Origin: a virus
Strand: one strand, 5' to 3'
DNA: 22,473 bases
Virus record (IMG/VR): IMGVR_UViG_3300049001_000015
Coordinates: 1-22,473 of that record
Each line of letters begins with the position of its first letter. Position 1 is the first letter of the stretch. Shown one piece after another: positions 14,067-20,493 of this stretch. Position numbers and translations under genes: made by a program. The notes under the pieces are model-generated. The model was not told where the DNA came from. It was given only the letters and a program-made list of their open reading frames with translations, and made no database searches.

Positions 14067-14792
14067 GTGGGAGCGACGACACGCGGGGGGCTGCCGTACC
14101 CCGAAGAGGGAGACGAGGTCTACCCCCCGGCGGACATTCAAGAGCTGGCGGAGGCGATCGCGCCCTACCTGTTCAGCGCGGACCGGAAGTCGTCGACGAC
14201 CCGCCCGACCCTGGCCAGTGGGGACCGCGGGTACCTCGTCGACGAGTCCGACACCGGCAACCTCGTCCGCTGGAACGGCTCGACGTGGGTCGCGGTCGGC
14301 GGCAGCGCCGGAGGGGGCGGCGGGGGAGGTGGCGGCGGCGCGGCGTTCGGTGGGCGGTGGAAGGCGGCGACCGCGCAGCCGATCCCTGCGACCGTGTCCG
14401 GGCCGGGGACCCCGGTCAAGTTCGACACCGACCCCGTCGGCGGGTCCGGTGTGGAGAAGTCGACGTACCTCGCCGGGCACATGTTCGAGTTGACCGCGGC
14501 CGGGCTGTGGACCGGCGGGCTGATCGGGCGGTGGGCGTCAACCACGGTGAGCGGGATCCGCGACTTCGGCATCTACTGCGACCGGGCCGGCGGGACCGAC
14601 TTCGAAGAGGCGCTCACCGGGCCGCAGCCGCAGACCGTGACGGGGCAGCCGAAGGGCGGGACGTGGCCGATCAGCCGGTACCTGCCGGCGGGTACGACGT
14701 TGGTCGCGTTCGCGTACAACGGGACGGGTTCCGGCCGGAACCTCGAACACAACGGCGGCGAGTGGGTGTCGCTCGACCTGTGGGTGGGGTGA
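14067..14792 (+). CDS. Tail fiber protein with Gly-rich linker and C1q/TNF-like C-terminal domain
   Basis: A 241-residue protein from GTG 14067 with AGGAGG at about 14055-14060, overlapping the previous stop codon. Residues 1-75 resemble N-termini of actinophage fibers (GGLPYPEEGDEVYPPADIQ, helix ELAEAIAPYLF, then GYLVDESDTGNLVRWNGS). A run of about ten glycines follows near residue 82-92. Residues about 95-241 are a beta jellyroll with PVKFDTDP, YLAGHMFELTAAGLWTGG, AGTTLVAFAYNGTG and a terminal SLDLWVG. That is the order of strands in C1q/TNF-like receptor-binding heads, which usually trimerise. It is a good candidate for a receptor-binding fiber. The target is unknown. Confidence 0.8.
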   Translation: MGATTRGGLPYPEEGDEVYPPADIQELAEAIAPYLFSADRKSSTTRPTLASGDRGYLVDESDTGNLVRWNGSTWVAVGGSAGGGGGGGGGGAAFGGRWKAATAQPIPATVSGPGTPVKFDTDPVGGSGVEKSTYLAGHMFELTAAGLWTGGLIGRWASTTVSGIRDFGIYCDRAGGTDFEEALTGPQPQTVTGQPKGGTWPISRYLPAGTTLVAFAYNGTGSGRNLEHNGGEWVSLDLWVG

Positions 14793-14795
14793 GGG

Positions 14796-14805
14796 CGTGT
14801 CCACG
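14796..14805. repeat. CGTGTCCACG site covering a start codon
   Basis: An exact copy in which bases 14797-14799 are the GTG start of the next gene. Binding here, or folding of the message, could affect initiation. Confidence 0.65.
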
Positions 14806-15198
14806 ATTTCTCTCGTCGACCTGCCGGACCGGATCGACGCGAAGATCCTCGCCGGCCGGCCGTTCCGGATGCGGGTCCCCATCTACGACCCGGACGGCGA
14901 CCTCGTCGCCGCGGTCGACATGTCCGTCGCGCGGGCGCAGGTCCGGCAGGCCATCGGGGATCCGTCGCCGCTACACATCTTCTCTTCGGAGGACGCCGAG
15001 CCGGACGCGCTGATCGTCGACGGCGCGGTGATCCTGGTCGCGACGTCGGAGACGACCTCGTCATGGCAAGAGAATTGGCCGGGCTCGGCGCCGGAGACGG
15101 TCGCGTGGTGGGACCTCGAAGTCACCGACGCGGACGGCACCCCCCGGCAGGTCAACGTCCCCGGCACGATCACCGTCGTACATCAGGTCACCCGGTAG
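14797..15198 (+). CDS. Small tail-region protein, BppU N-terminus / Ig-like fold type
   Basis: A 133-residue protein from GTG 14797, four bases after the previous stop. A purine tract (GGGGTGAGGG) precedes the start. It is beta-rich: MRVPIYDPDGDLVAAVDMS, ARAQVRQAIGDPSP, DALIVDGAVILVATSE, TVAWWDLEVTDADGTPRQ and the closing strand GTITVVHQVTR. The 'W.DLEVTD.DG....V.GTITV...VTR' ending is common in small phage tail or baseplate proteins near fibers. It may be an assembly or attachment module for the neighbouring fibers. That is inference. No enzymatic residues stand out. Confidence 0.72.
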   Translation: MSTISLVDLPDRIDAKILAGRPFRMRVPIYDPDGDLVAAVDMSVARAQVRQAIGDPSPLHIFSSEDAEPDALIVDGAVILVATSETTSSWQENWPGSAPETVAWWDLEVTDADGTPRQVNVPGTITVVHQVTR

Positions 15199-15211
15199 GA
15201 AGGTCAACTCG

Positions 15212-15625
15212 ATGACGCTCACCTTGAACACCGGCCCGCGCAACGCCATGTGCGATGCGCTGGTCGATCTCCTCGACGTCGGCACCCCGGCGCCGACGTT
15301 CGCGATCCGGTCCGGTACCCGGCCGACGCTGCCGTCGGACACCGCCACCGGGACGCTGCTGGCGACGGTCACGCTCGACGCGACCGCCGCGTTCGGGTCG
15401 TCATCGTCCGGGTCGGCGGCCCTCACCGACCCGTCGAGCGTGAACGCGGTCGCGACCGGGACGGCGTCGTGGTTCCGGGCGTTCGACGGGAACGGGCTCG
15501 CCGTGTTCGACGGCTCGGTGACCGCGACCGGCGGCGGCGGGGACCTCACCCTCACGACGACGTCGATCGTGTCCGGGCAGCCGGTCGACGTCACGGGCGG
15601 GACGATCACCGTCCCGGCGACCTGA
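15212..15625 (+). CDS. Small tail-region structural protein, unknown function
   Basis: A 137-residue protein from ATG 15212 with a ribosome binding site GTAGGAAGG about eight bases upstream. It begins with helix RNAMCDALVDLLDVGTP and then strands: FAIRSGTRPTLPSDTAT, TLLATVTLDATAAFG, TGTASWFRAFDGNGLAVFDG, DLTLTTTSIVSGQPVDV, GGTITVPAT. This whole pattern ('RN...D.L...L', 'SGT.P..P...', 'G.ASWFR', 'LTTTSI..G..V.V....I.V') recurs in many phages next to tail fibers, with no agreed function. It is clearly a protein-coding gene. A virion role is inferred from location. Confidence 0.75.
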   Translation: MTLTLNTGPRNAMCDALVDLLDVGTPAPTFAIRSGTRPTLPSDTATGTLLATVTLDATAAFGSSSSGSAALTDPSSVNAVATGTASWFRAFDGNGLAVFDGSVTATGGGGDLTLTTTSIVSGQPVDVTGGTITVPAT

Positions 15626-15637
15626 TAGGGCGAGCCG

Positions 15638-16780
15638 GTGGCGTGGCTGTTCGACGCGGCGACCGATAAGGTCCTGATCCCGTCCGGGTGGACGGGGTCG
15701 GCTGCGACGATCCTCATGTGGATCAAGCGCAGCGGGACACCGAGCGCCGGCGTCATCACGACCACGCACGGCAACAACCCGTGGCGCGCCTGGTCGAACG
15801 CGGCCGGGGGCGGATCCACGGTCGCTGGGCTCGACGCGCAGGGGTCCTCCCGGAACACCATCGTCTCCTACGACTCCGCGTTCTCGAACATCACCGGCGG
15901 GGCGATGGGCGACGGGCTGTGGCACTGCATCGCCCTCGTCATGAACGGCACCGCGTGGGCGCTGCACTACGGCACCGACGCGGCGGCGCTCACGAAGGTG
16001 ACCGGGACGAAGGCGAACGCCACGACGCCCGGTTCGTTCACGCTGTCCGACGCAGCCCCGGATTTCTTCGACGGGACGATCGCGAACGTCAAGCTGTTCG
16101 GGGCGGCCCTGTCGGACGCGGAAGTCGCGGCGGAACTCGCCACGTACGCGCAGGTGCGGTCGACGAACCTGCTGTTCCGGGCGACGCTGTCGACGTCGTC
16201 GAACACGCCGGAGACCGGAACGGCCATGACCGCCGGTTCGACGGCGGTCACCGTAGTTGCCGGCCCGACGGCGCTCGACGCGAACAGCGGGGCGCTCGCC
16301 GGGTCGACCCCGAAGGCGATCGGTGCGCTCGCCGGGAACCTCGTCGATCAGGGCGCGGTCGCGGGCTCGACCCCGAAGGCGGTCGGGACGCTCGCCGGGC
16401 TGGTCGTCGACCGGGGTGCGCTCGCGGGTACGACACCGTCGGTGGGTGCGGCGTTGACCGGGTCGGTCCCGGATGTCGGCGGGCTCCAGACGACTACCCC
16501 GCTGCCGGTGGCGGCGTTCGTCGGGAAGGTCATCGACCGCGGGGCGTTGGCCGGAACGACGCCGCTGCCCGTGTCCACGCTCGCGGGTACCCATCCGGCC
16601 GTGGGACAGTTGGCCGGCCGGACACGGCTGCCCGTGTCCACGCTCCGCGAGAAGATCACGATCCCGCCCGGTCACTGGACGATCGGGGTACCCACGATCG
16701 ACACCGGGTGGCACACCGGCCAAGATGGCGCAGACCTCGAACCCGGGTGGACGGCGGGCGCGGCGACGGTCGGCGAGTAG
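15638..16780 (+). CDS. LamG/concanavalin-like tail protein with 21-residue C-terminal repeats
   Basis: A 380-residue protein from GTG 15638, thirteen bases after the previous stop, with AGGGCGAG upstream. Residues 1 to about 190 form a LamG/ConA-like sandwich: VAWLFDAATDKVLIPSGWTG, TILMWIKRSGTP, WHCIALVMNGTAWALHYG, DFFDGTIANVKLFGAALSD and then EVAAELATY. Such domains bind glycans or proteins on surfaces. Residues about 218-343 are six tandem 21-residue repeats rich in Ala, Gly, Thr and Pro. The C-terminus (WTIGVPTIDTGWHTGQ) is short and polar. It probably is a fiber or tip protein reaching for the cell envelope. The two exact 10-bp sites at 16570 and 16633 lie in repeats five and six. Confidence 0.8.
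   Translation: MAWLFDAATDKVLIPSGWTGSAATILMWIKRSGTPSAGVITTTHGNNPWRAWSNAAGGGSTVAGLDAQGSSRNTIVSYDSAFSNITGGAMGDGLWHCIALVMNGTAWALHYGTDAAALTKVTGTKANATTPGSFTLSDAAPDFFDGTIANVKLFGAALSDAEVAAELATYAQVRSTNLLFRATLSTSSNTPETGTAMTAGSTAVTVVAGPTALDANSGALAGSTPKAIGALAGNLVDQGAVAGSTPKAVGTLAGLVVDRGALAGTTPSVGAALTGSVPDVGGLQTTTPLPVAAFVGKVIDRGALAGTTPLPVSTLAGTHPAVGQLAGRTRLPVSTLREKITIPPGHWTIGVPTIDTGWHTGQDGADLEPGWTAGAATVGE
16289..16666 (+). repeat. Six tandem 63-bp (21-residue) repeats
   Basis: Units start at 16289, 16352, 16415, 16478, 16541 and 16604. The protein pattern is GALAGSTPKAIGALAGNLVD-like: 'G-A-L-A-G-T-T-P-x-x-V' then 'T/A-L-A-G' then 'V-x-D-R'. Variation between units is modest, so the array could change length by recombination. 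Confidence 0.85.
16570..16642. repeat. Pair of CGTGTCCACG sites, same orientation, 63 bp apart
   Basis: Exact copies lie at 16570-16579 and 16633-16642, at the same place in units five and six of the protein repeat. The 63-bp spacing here is explained by the repeat period. Units one to four lack the motif. Confidence 0.7.
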
Positions 16781-16791
16781 GAGGAGTCACG

Positions 16792-16989
16792 GTGGACGAG
16801 GTCGAGACCCGGCGGCGGATACGCGAGCTGACCGCGCGGCGGCGCCGTGCCGCAGCCGCAGCCGACCACGACGACGCTGCCCGCGAGGCGGTCGCCGAGT
16901 GTGACCACGAGTTGGAGGCGCTCGGCGTGGTGCGGGTGCAGCCGCCCGCGGAGGTCGCTCCGGTGCAAGGTCCGGAATGGCACCGGTGA
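16792..16989 (+). CDS. Small helical protein, unknown function
   Basis: A 65-residue protein from GTG 16792 with a strong AGGAGG overlapping the previous stop. It is nearly all helix and charged: VETRRRIRELTARRRRAAAA, then HDDAAREAVAECDHELEALG, followed by a short loop with VQPPAEVAP. This looks like a short coiled coil. It has no membrane segment or known motif. It stands between the last tail gene and the membrane protein genes, and its TGA overlaps the next ATG (TGATG). It could be a tail or lysis accessory; nothing in the sequence decides. Confidence 0.68.
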   Translation: MDEVETRRRIRELTARRRRAAAAADHDDAAREAVAECDHELEALGVVRVQPPAEVAPVQGPEWHR

Positions 16990-17486
16990 TGCCTCGCCGG
17001 CCGTGGTCCCTGATCCGGACGATCGGCCGGCGGGGGATCTTCCTCGTCATGTTCGGGTTGATCTACCTCGTCGTCGGGGCGTCCGTGATCAGCATTGATC
17101 AACACCGGTTCGCTGACGTGTCCCCCGACATCGGGCCGTTCCTGGACTCCCCGCTGTGGGGGATCATGTGGATCGCGGCCGGGCTGCTCGCGGTCGTCGT
17201 CGGGATCTACCGGTTCCGCCGCCCACCCGCCGACGCGATGGGGTTCGGTGGCCTGCTCGTACCACCCGCCGTGTGGACGATCTTCTACAGCCTGTCCCTG
17301 CTCGTGTACCTGCTGACCGGCGGCGAGTTCGGCCGGGCGACGGCCATCTCCGGTATCTCCGTGTGGACGTTCGTCTGGTCGGTGATCCTGCTCGTCGCCG
17401 GGTGGCCGGAAGCGGAGCAGCGCCGCACAGGTGTCGACGACCGGCCGGGCGAGTCTCCACCCACCGACCCACCGACGAAGGGCTGA
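16989..17486 (+). CDS. Four-TM membrane protein, candidate holin
   Basis: A 165-residue integral membrane protein. ATG 16989 is chosen because it overlaps the previous stop (TGATG); ATG 16977 would add four residues. Four hydrophobic segments are visible at about residues 16-35 (FLVMFGLIYLVVGASVIS), 56-74 (LWGIMWIAAGLLAVVVGIY), 89-109 and 117-139. The N-terminus is basic and the last 25 residues are polar and Pro-rich, so both ends are likely cytoplasmic. Location just upstream of the endolysin suggests a holin or holin-associated protein that opens or depolarises the membrane for lysis. This is inference; actinophage holins share little sequence. The next gene starts four bases after its stop. 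Confidence 0.75.
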   Translation: MPRRPWSLIRTIGRRGIFLVMFGLIYLVVGASVISIDQHRFADVSPDIGPFLDSPLWGIMWIAAGLLAVVVGIYRFRRPPADAMGFGGLLVPPAVWTIFYSLSLLVYLLTGGEFGRATAISGISVWTFVWSVILLVAGWPEAEQRRTGVDDRPGESPPTDPPTKG

Positions 17487-17490
17487 GCGC

Positions 17491-17910
17491 GTGGACTCGA
17501 CGGTCATCGTCGCGATCATCACCGCGGCCGGGGTCATCCTCGCCGGGATCTCGACGCTGCTCGGGGTCCGGTTCACGCAGCGGCAGGCGCGGCGGGCGCA
17601 GGAGGCCACGGCCGCGCTCGAACGGGACAAGGTCGACGCGTCCGCCTACGAGTCCGCCCGCTCGACGTGGGAAGGCCACGTCGCGTCGCTCCGCGCGCAG
17701 GTCGCGGAGCTACGGGAGGAAGCGGAGGTGAGCCGCCGAGTGGGACGCGAGTTGCGCGACCGGGTAGACGAGTTGGAAACGTCCCGGTCGTCTGACCGCG
17801 CCCGAATACGCGAGTTGACGGACTACGCTCGCGACCTGCTGCGGATCCTCGCGGAACACGAGATCACGTACCCGGCGCCCCCGCCGGGACTGGCCGAGAC
17901 GGGACGGTGA
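17491..17910 (+). CDS. One-TM coiled-coil protein, candidate second holin or lysis regulator
   Basis: A 139-residue protein from GTG 17491, four bases after the previous stop. Residues about 5-25 form one membrane segment (STVIVAIITAAGVILAGIS). The rest is a long charged coiled coil, with RQARRAQEATAALERDK, SLRAQVAELREEAEVSRR and DRVDELETSRSSDRARI, ending in a Pro-rich tail. An N-terminal anchor with a long cytoplasmic or outside coiled coil is known from small lysis and antiholin-like proteins, but also from tail accessory proteins. The start region CGTGGACTCG (17490-17499) matches the window's 10-bp repeat at nine positions. Its stop overlaps the next GTG. Confidence 0.7.
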   Translation: MDSTVIVAIITAAGVILAGISTLLGVRFTQRQARRAQEATAALERDKVDASAYESARSTWEGHVASLRAQVAELREEAEVSRRVGRELRDRVDELETSRSSDRARIRELTDYARDLLRILAEHEITYPAPPPGLAETGR

Positions 17911-18095
17911 GCGTGGACACGACCGATGTGCCGGACGACCTCGAAGGGGAACTCGGCACCGTCACCGACGAGGAGTGGCGGGCCGCGCATGACCGCCTCG
18001 CCGCGGACCTCGCGGAGGCCGAGCCACCGGAGAACGCCGACTACCTCGCCGATCAGATGCGCTACGAGTGGAGTCCCCATGGCAACCCGGGCTGA
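17907..18095 (+). CDS. Small acidic protein, unknown function
   Basis: A 62-residue acidic protein from GTG 17907, overlapping the previous TGA (GTGA). A second in-frame GTG lies at 17913. The sequence is rich in Asp, Glu and Ala: VPDDLEGELGTVTDEEW, then AAHDRLAADLAEAEPPENA and DYLADQMRYEW. It looks helical with no membrane segment. The gene overlaps the endolysin start by 17 bases, so it is likely cotranslated. It may be an endolysin partner or regulator, which is inference from position. The exact 10-bp repeat covers its start. Confidence 0.6.
   Translation: MSVDTTDVPDDLEGELGTVTDEEWRAAHDRLAADLAEAEPPENADYLADQMRYEWSPHGNPG
17912..17921. repeat. CGTGGACACG site at the start of a lysis-region gene
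   Basis: An exact copy read as GTG GAC ACG. Its GTG (17913) is the second possible start codon of the 62-residue protein gene. Confidence 0.65.
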
Positions 18096-18993
18096 CGCCG
18101 ACCGGATGCGCTCGATCGCGTCGCGGCTGCTCATCGCCGGGATCGAGATCCTGTGGGTCCCCGGGTGGGACACCCGCGGCGCGGACTGGGTTCGCACCCC
18201 GATCGGGATCGTCGACCACCACGACGCGTCGACGACGAAGTCGGGGGAGTGGGGTTCGCTCGGTGTGATCCGCGACGGCCGCACCGGGATCCCGGGGCCG
18301 CTGTCGCAGTTCCAGATCGGGCGCGGGCTCGACGGCCGGCCGCGGGTCGCGATCGTCGCGGCGGGCCGGGCGAACCACGCCGGGAAGGGCGGCCCGATGT
18401 GGGCCATCCCGAAGGACGTGGCCAACTCGTGGGTGTACGGCGCGGAGGCCGCCAACGATGGAGTGTCGGAGCCGTACACCCCGGCCGCGAACCGCGCGCA
18501 CCTCGCGTTGTTCTCGTCGGTCGCCGCGGTGTGCGGGTTCCCGGTGGCGCACGTCATCGGACACAAGGAATGGGCGCCGGGCCGGAAGTCGGATCCCCGG
18601 TACAGCATGGCGGCGGAGCGGGCGGCGCTCGCCGCCGGTGGCGCGCCGACACCGACGCGGAGGCGGGACAACATGATCGAGACGAAGCAGATCGACCCGG
18701 GCAACGGGGGCGCACGGATCGTCCTACCCACCGGCGGCAGCGCGGTCGTGACCGAGCGGGCGTGGATCTCGTTCGCGGTGAACGGGCCGGCCGCGGGGAA
18801 GGTCCGGGCGTGGTTCCAGGGCGCGGACGGGAAGGGCATCTCCGACACGGGCGCGATGCGTGAGGTGGGGTTCGCGTCCGGCGCGTCGAAGGTCGTCGGG
18901 TTCGAGGTTCCGGCCGGGACCGCGCAGGTCGCGATGCAGTGGGAGATGCCGCAGGGCGGGACGTACACGGTCGAGGCGCTCGCGCGGGCGTAG
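18079..18993 (+). CDS. Endolysin, Amidase_2-type N-acetylmuramoyl-L-alanine amidase
   Basis: A 304-residue endolysin from ATG 18079 with GGAG seven bases upstream; the frame is open further back but overlaps the previous gene. Residues about 35-180 are a PGRP/Amidase_2 domain: TPIGIVDHHDAS (His47/His48), ANHAGKGGPMW (His100) and VIGHKEWAPGRKSDP (His162, Lys170, Asp172). The zinc ligands are most likely His47, His162 and Asp172, and the 'HKEWAPGRKSDP' form is typical of actinophages. It should cut the bond between muramic acid and the first peptide residue of peptidoglycan. After a Thr/Arg linker (about 185-200) comes a beta-rich C-terminal part of about 100 residues, probably a wall-binding module of no named family. 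It has no signal peptide, so it needs a holin. Confidence 0.93.
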   Translation: MATRADADRMRSIASRLLIAGIEILWVPGWDTRGADWVRTPIGIVDHHDASTTKSGEWGSLGVIRDGRTGIPGPLSQFQIGRGLDGRPRVAIVAAGRANHAGKGGPMWAIPKDVANSWVYGAEAANDGVSEPYTPAANRAHLALFSSVAAVCGFPVAHVIGHKEWAPGRKSDPRYSMAAERAALAAGGAPTPTRRRDNMIETKQIDPGNGGARIVLPTGGSAVVTERAWISFAVNGPAAGKVRAWFQGADGKGISDTGAMREVGFASGASKVVGFEVPAGTAQVAMQWEMPQGGTYTVEALARA

Positions 18994-19026
18994 GCTCCCG
19001 GCGGGTTCTCTCGGCGCTCCACGAAT

Positions 19027-19059
19027 ACGGCCCCCACGCAACGAATGCGTGGGGGCCGT
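19027..19059. terminator. Bidirectional terminator-like hairpin between convergent operons
   Basis: ACGGCCCCCACGCA (19027-19040) and its exact complement at 19046-19059 form a perfect 14-bp stem with a five-base loop (ACGAA). It lies between the endolysin stop (18993) and the stop of the leftward operon (19071), so it can serve both directions. A T-tract is absent, as is usual in actinobacteria. Bases 18994-19026 show nothing else. Confidence 0.85.
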
Positions 19060-19070
19060 GTCGTGTCCGG

Positions 19071-19331
19071 CTACAGTCGCCTGCGTGGTATCCGCGGCCG
19101 GACGACCCACCCGGCTGCCCGGTGGAACCACGGCAACCCGAGAACGATCTCCCGGCCGAGCAGCATCCCCGCGAGCCCGCTGATCATGGAGATGAGCCAC
19201 CCGGCGTGGTCGGTGAAGTAGCCGCCGACGCACAGCGGGCCGAACAGGAACAGGGCGACGTACACGCGCGGGTACGTCTCCAACCACGGCCGCAGTTCGC
19301 CGGCCGTGTCCACGGGCTCCGGCGAGGTCAC
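19071..19331 (-). CDS. Two-TM small membrane protein, unknown function
   Basis: An 86-residue protein on the reverse strand. The start GTG (19331-19329) overlaps the stop of the gene above it (GTGA). Two membrane segments are visible, about residues 22-40 (RVYVALFLFGPLCVGGYF) and 44-66 (WLISMISGLAGMLLGREIVL), separated by a short loop. The C-terminus is strongly basic (VRPRIPRRRL), so it probably faces the cytoplasm. It is the last gene of the leftward operon and stops twelve bases from the hairpin. The two-TM shape is holin-like, but it lies on the opposite strand from the lysis genes. A superinfection or membrane-associated role is equally possible. Confidence 0.7.
   Translation of the reverse strand: MTSPEPVDTAGELRPWLETYPRVYVALFLFGPLCVGGYFTDHAGWLISMISGLAGMLLGREIVLGLPWFHRAAGWVVRPRIPRRRL
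19305..19314. repeat. CGTGTCCACG site near the start of a leftward gene
   Basis: An exact copy. In the leftward gene it is read as GTG GAC ACG, seven codons after the start of the 86-residue membrane protein. Confidence 0.65.
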
Positions 19332-19825
19332 GCGGTGTCCGGGTCCTCGGCGCCGTTGTTCATGAGCCGGTCGTCGATGATGTCGAGGAACTCGGTCCAC
19401 GCCTGCCGCTGCTCGTCGCTGGCGGTGTCGCGGAAGTCGGTGAACCACTGCTCGATCCGCTTCCGCAGCGTGACGAGTTCGAGGACAACACCACGCTTCG
19501 AGCAGAGCAGGCCGTACTCGTCGACGTTCTCGGCGGTGACGCGGGTTGTGCCGTACTGCCGCTTGTCGACCTCGTCGTACCAGGCGGGCCACATGAACCC
19601 GCCGCGGACCGCCTCCCGGATCTCACCGGCGCGGCGTTCCCGCTCCGGGTCGAAGACCCAGCGGCGGCGGACCTCCACGGGGGTGGGGTCCTGCGACCCG
19701 TCGTCGTCGACTTCGTCGGGCGGGTCGACGTCGGTGCGCTTGCTGATCATGGGGATCCTCTCGGTCAGTGGCTCCGGCGCCAGTCGCCGGAGCCGTCTGC
19801 GGTAGCGGGCGAGCGGGTCGTTCAC
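19328..19825 (-). CDS. Leftward-operon protein, unknown function
   Basis: A 165-residue protein on the reverse strand. GTG at 19825 overlaps the previous stop (GTGA), like its neighbours. An in-frame ATG at 19750 has a better ribosome binding site (GAGAGG, six bases upstream), so the shorter 140-residue form is possible. G/C at third positions of the extra codons argues that they are coded. The protein is charged. After a Pro/Asp-rich part it has RRRWVFDPERERRAGEIREA, then MWPAWYDEVDKRQYG, LLCSKRGVVLELVTLRKRIE and a helical end with DEQRQAWTEFLDIIDDRL. No motif is recognised. Its acidic and basic stretches suggest a soluble protein. Confidence 0.68.
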   Translation of the reverse strand: MNDPLARYRRRLRRLAPEPLTERIPMISKRTDVDPPDEVDDDGSQDPTPVEVRRRWVFDPERERRAGEIREAVRGGFMWPAWYDEVDKRQYGTTRVTAENVDEYGLLCSKRGVVLELVTLRKRIEQWFTDFRDTASDEQRQAWTEFLDIIDDRLMNNGAEDPDTA

Positions 19826-20493
19826 CAGAACGGCCCGTCCCCGTAGGTGCGGCGGCAGTCGCAGTCGTCGATGACGCAGCCGCCAGGCTCGATCAAGTCA
19901 CCGGGGACGTGGGTCACGCGGTGGTGGCCGCAGCCGCCGTCGCGGGTCGAGCAGCGGTAGCCACGGCTGGACACCGTGCCGTGCGGACCGTACGCCGGGT
20001 ACGTGTCCACGACCTCGACCCGCGCGGGGCCGGGGGTGAGGGTGGCGTCCCCGGTCGGGACCAGCGGGCCGTGAGCCGCCGCGAACTCCGGCATCCGGAA
20101 CACCGTCGACATGTCCACACGGACGTGCGCGGTCGCGCGGACCATCCCGACCGCGTCTTCCATGACGTACCGCTGCCGGCGGCGGAACAGCCGCGCCCAC
20201 CACCCGCGGGGGATCGCCACGCTCACCGTGACCACGTACGGGACGTCGACGTCGACCGGGAAGGTCTGCGACCCGGACGGCAGCGCCGCCCTGTACACCT
20301 CGCGCTCGACCTCCAACACCGCATGCTCGACGGCCTCGTCGACGAGGTTCGCCCGGTACTGCGCGTACCGCGGGTCGTCGAGCAGTTGCCGCGAGATCGG
20401 CGTGCGGTGCCGGTAGGTTCCCGGCGTGGCGACGATCCGCCGGTACTGGTACTCGGGTGACGGGTCGTCGCCCGGCCGCCACGCGGGGGTCAC
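19822..20493 (-). CDS. Leftward-operon protein with C-terminal cysteine cluster
   Basis: A 223-residue protein on the reverse strand, starting at GTG 20493 which overlaps the previous stop (GTGA). A longer open frame continues to 21030 but only as a shadow of the next gene. The middle is beta-rich with SGSQTFPVDVDVPYVVTVSV and a basic patch WWARLFRRRQRY. The last 50 residues carry a cluster of cysteines and histidines (CSTRDGGCGHHRV, then CVIDDCDCRR), which looks like a zinc-binding site. No family is recognised. Two sites lie in the gene: the exact repeat at 20002-20011, read as GTG GAC ACG, and the core variant CGTGACCACG at 20227-20236. Confidence 0.7.
   Translation of the reverse strand: MTPAWRPGDDPSPEYQYRRIVATPGTYRHRTPISRQLLDDPRYAQYRANLVDEAVEHAVLEVEREVYRAALPSGSQTFPVDVDVPYVVTVSVAIPRGWWARLFRRRQRYVMEDAVGMVRATAHVRVDMSTVFRMPEFAAAHGPLVPTGDATLTPGPARVEVVDTYPAYGPHGTVSSRGYRCSTRDGGCGHHRVTHVPGDLIEPGGCVIDDCDCRRTYGDGPFW
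20002..20011. repeat. CGTGTCCACG site in the leftward operon
   Basis: An exact copy. On the coding (reverse) strand it is read as GTG GAC ACG. Confidence 0.65.

Noticed and set aside
16289-16666. Regular 63-bp repeats as a possible CRISPR array
   Set aside because: The repeats are translated in frame without spacers and the variation is in protein positions, so this is a coding tandem repeat.
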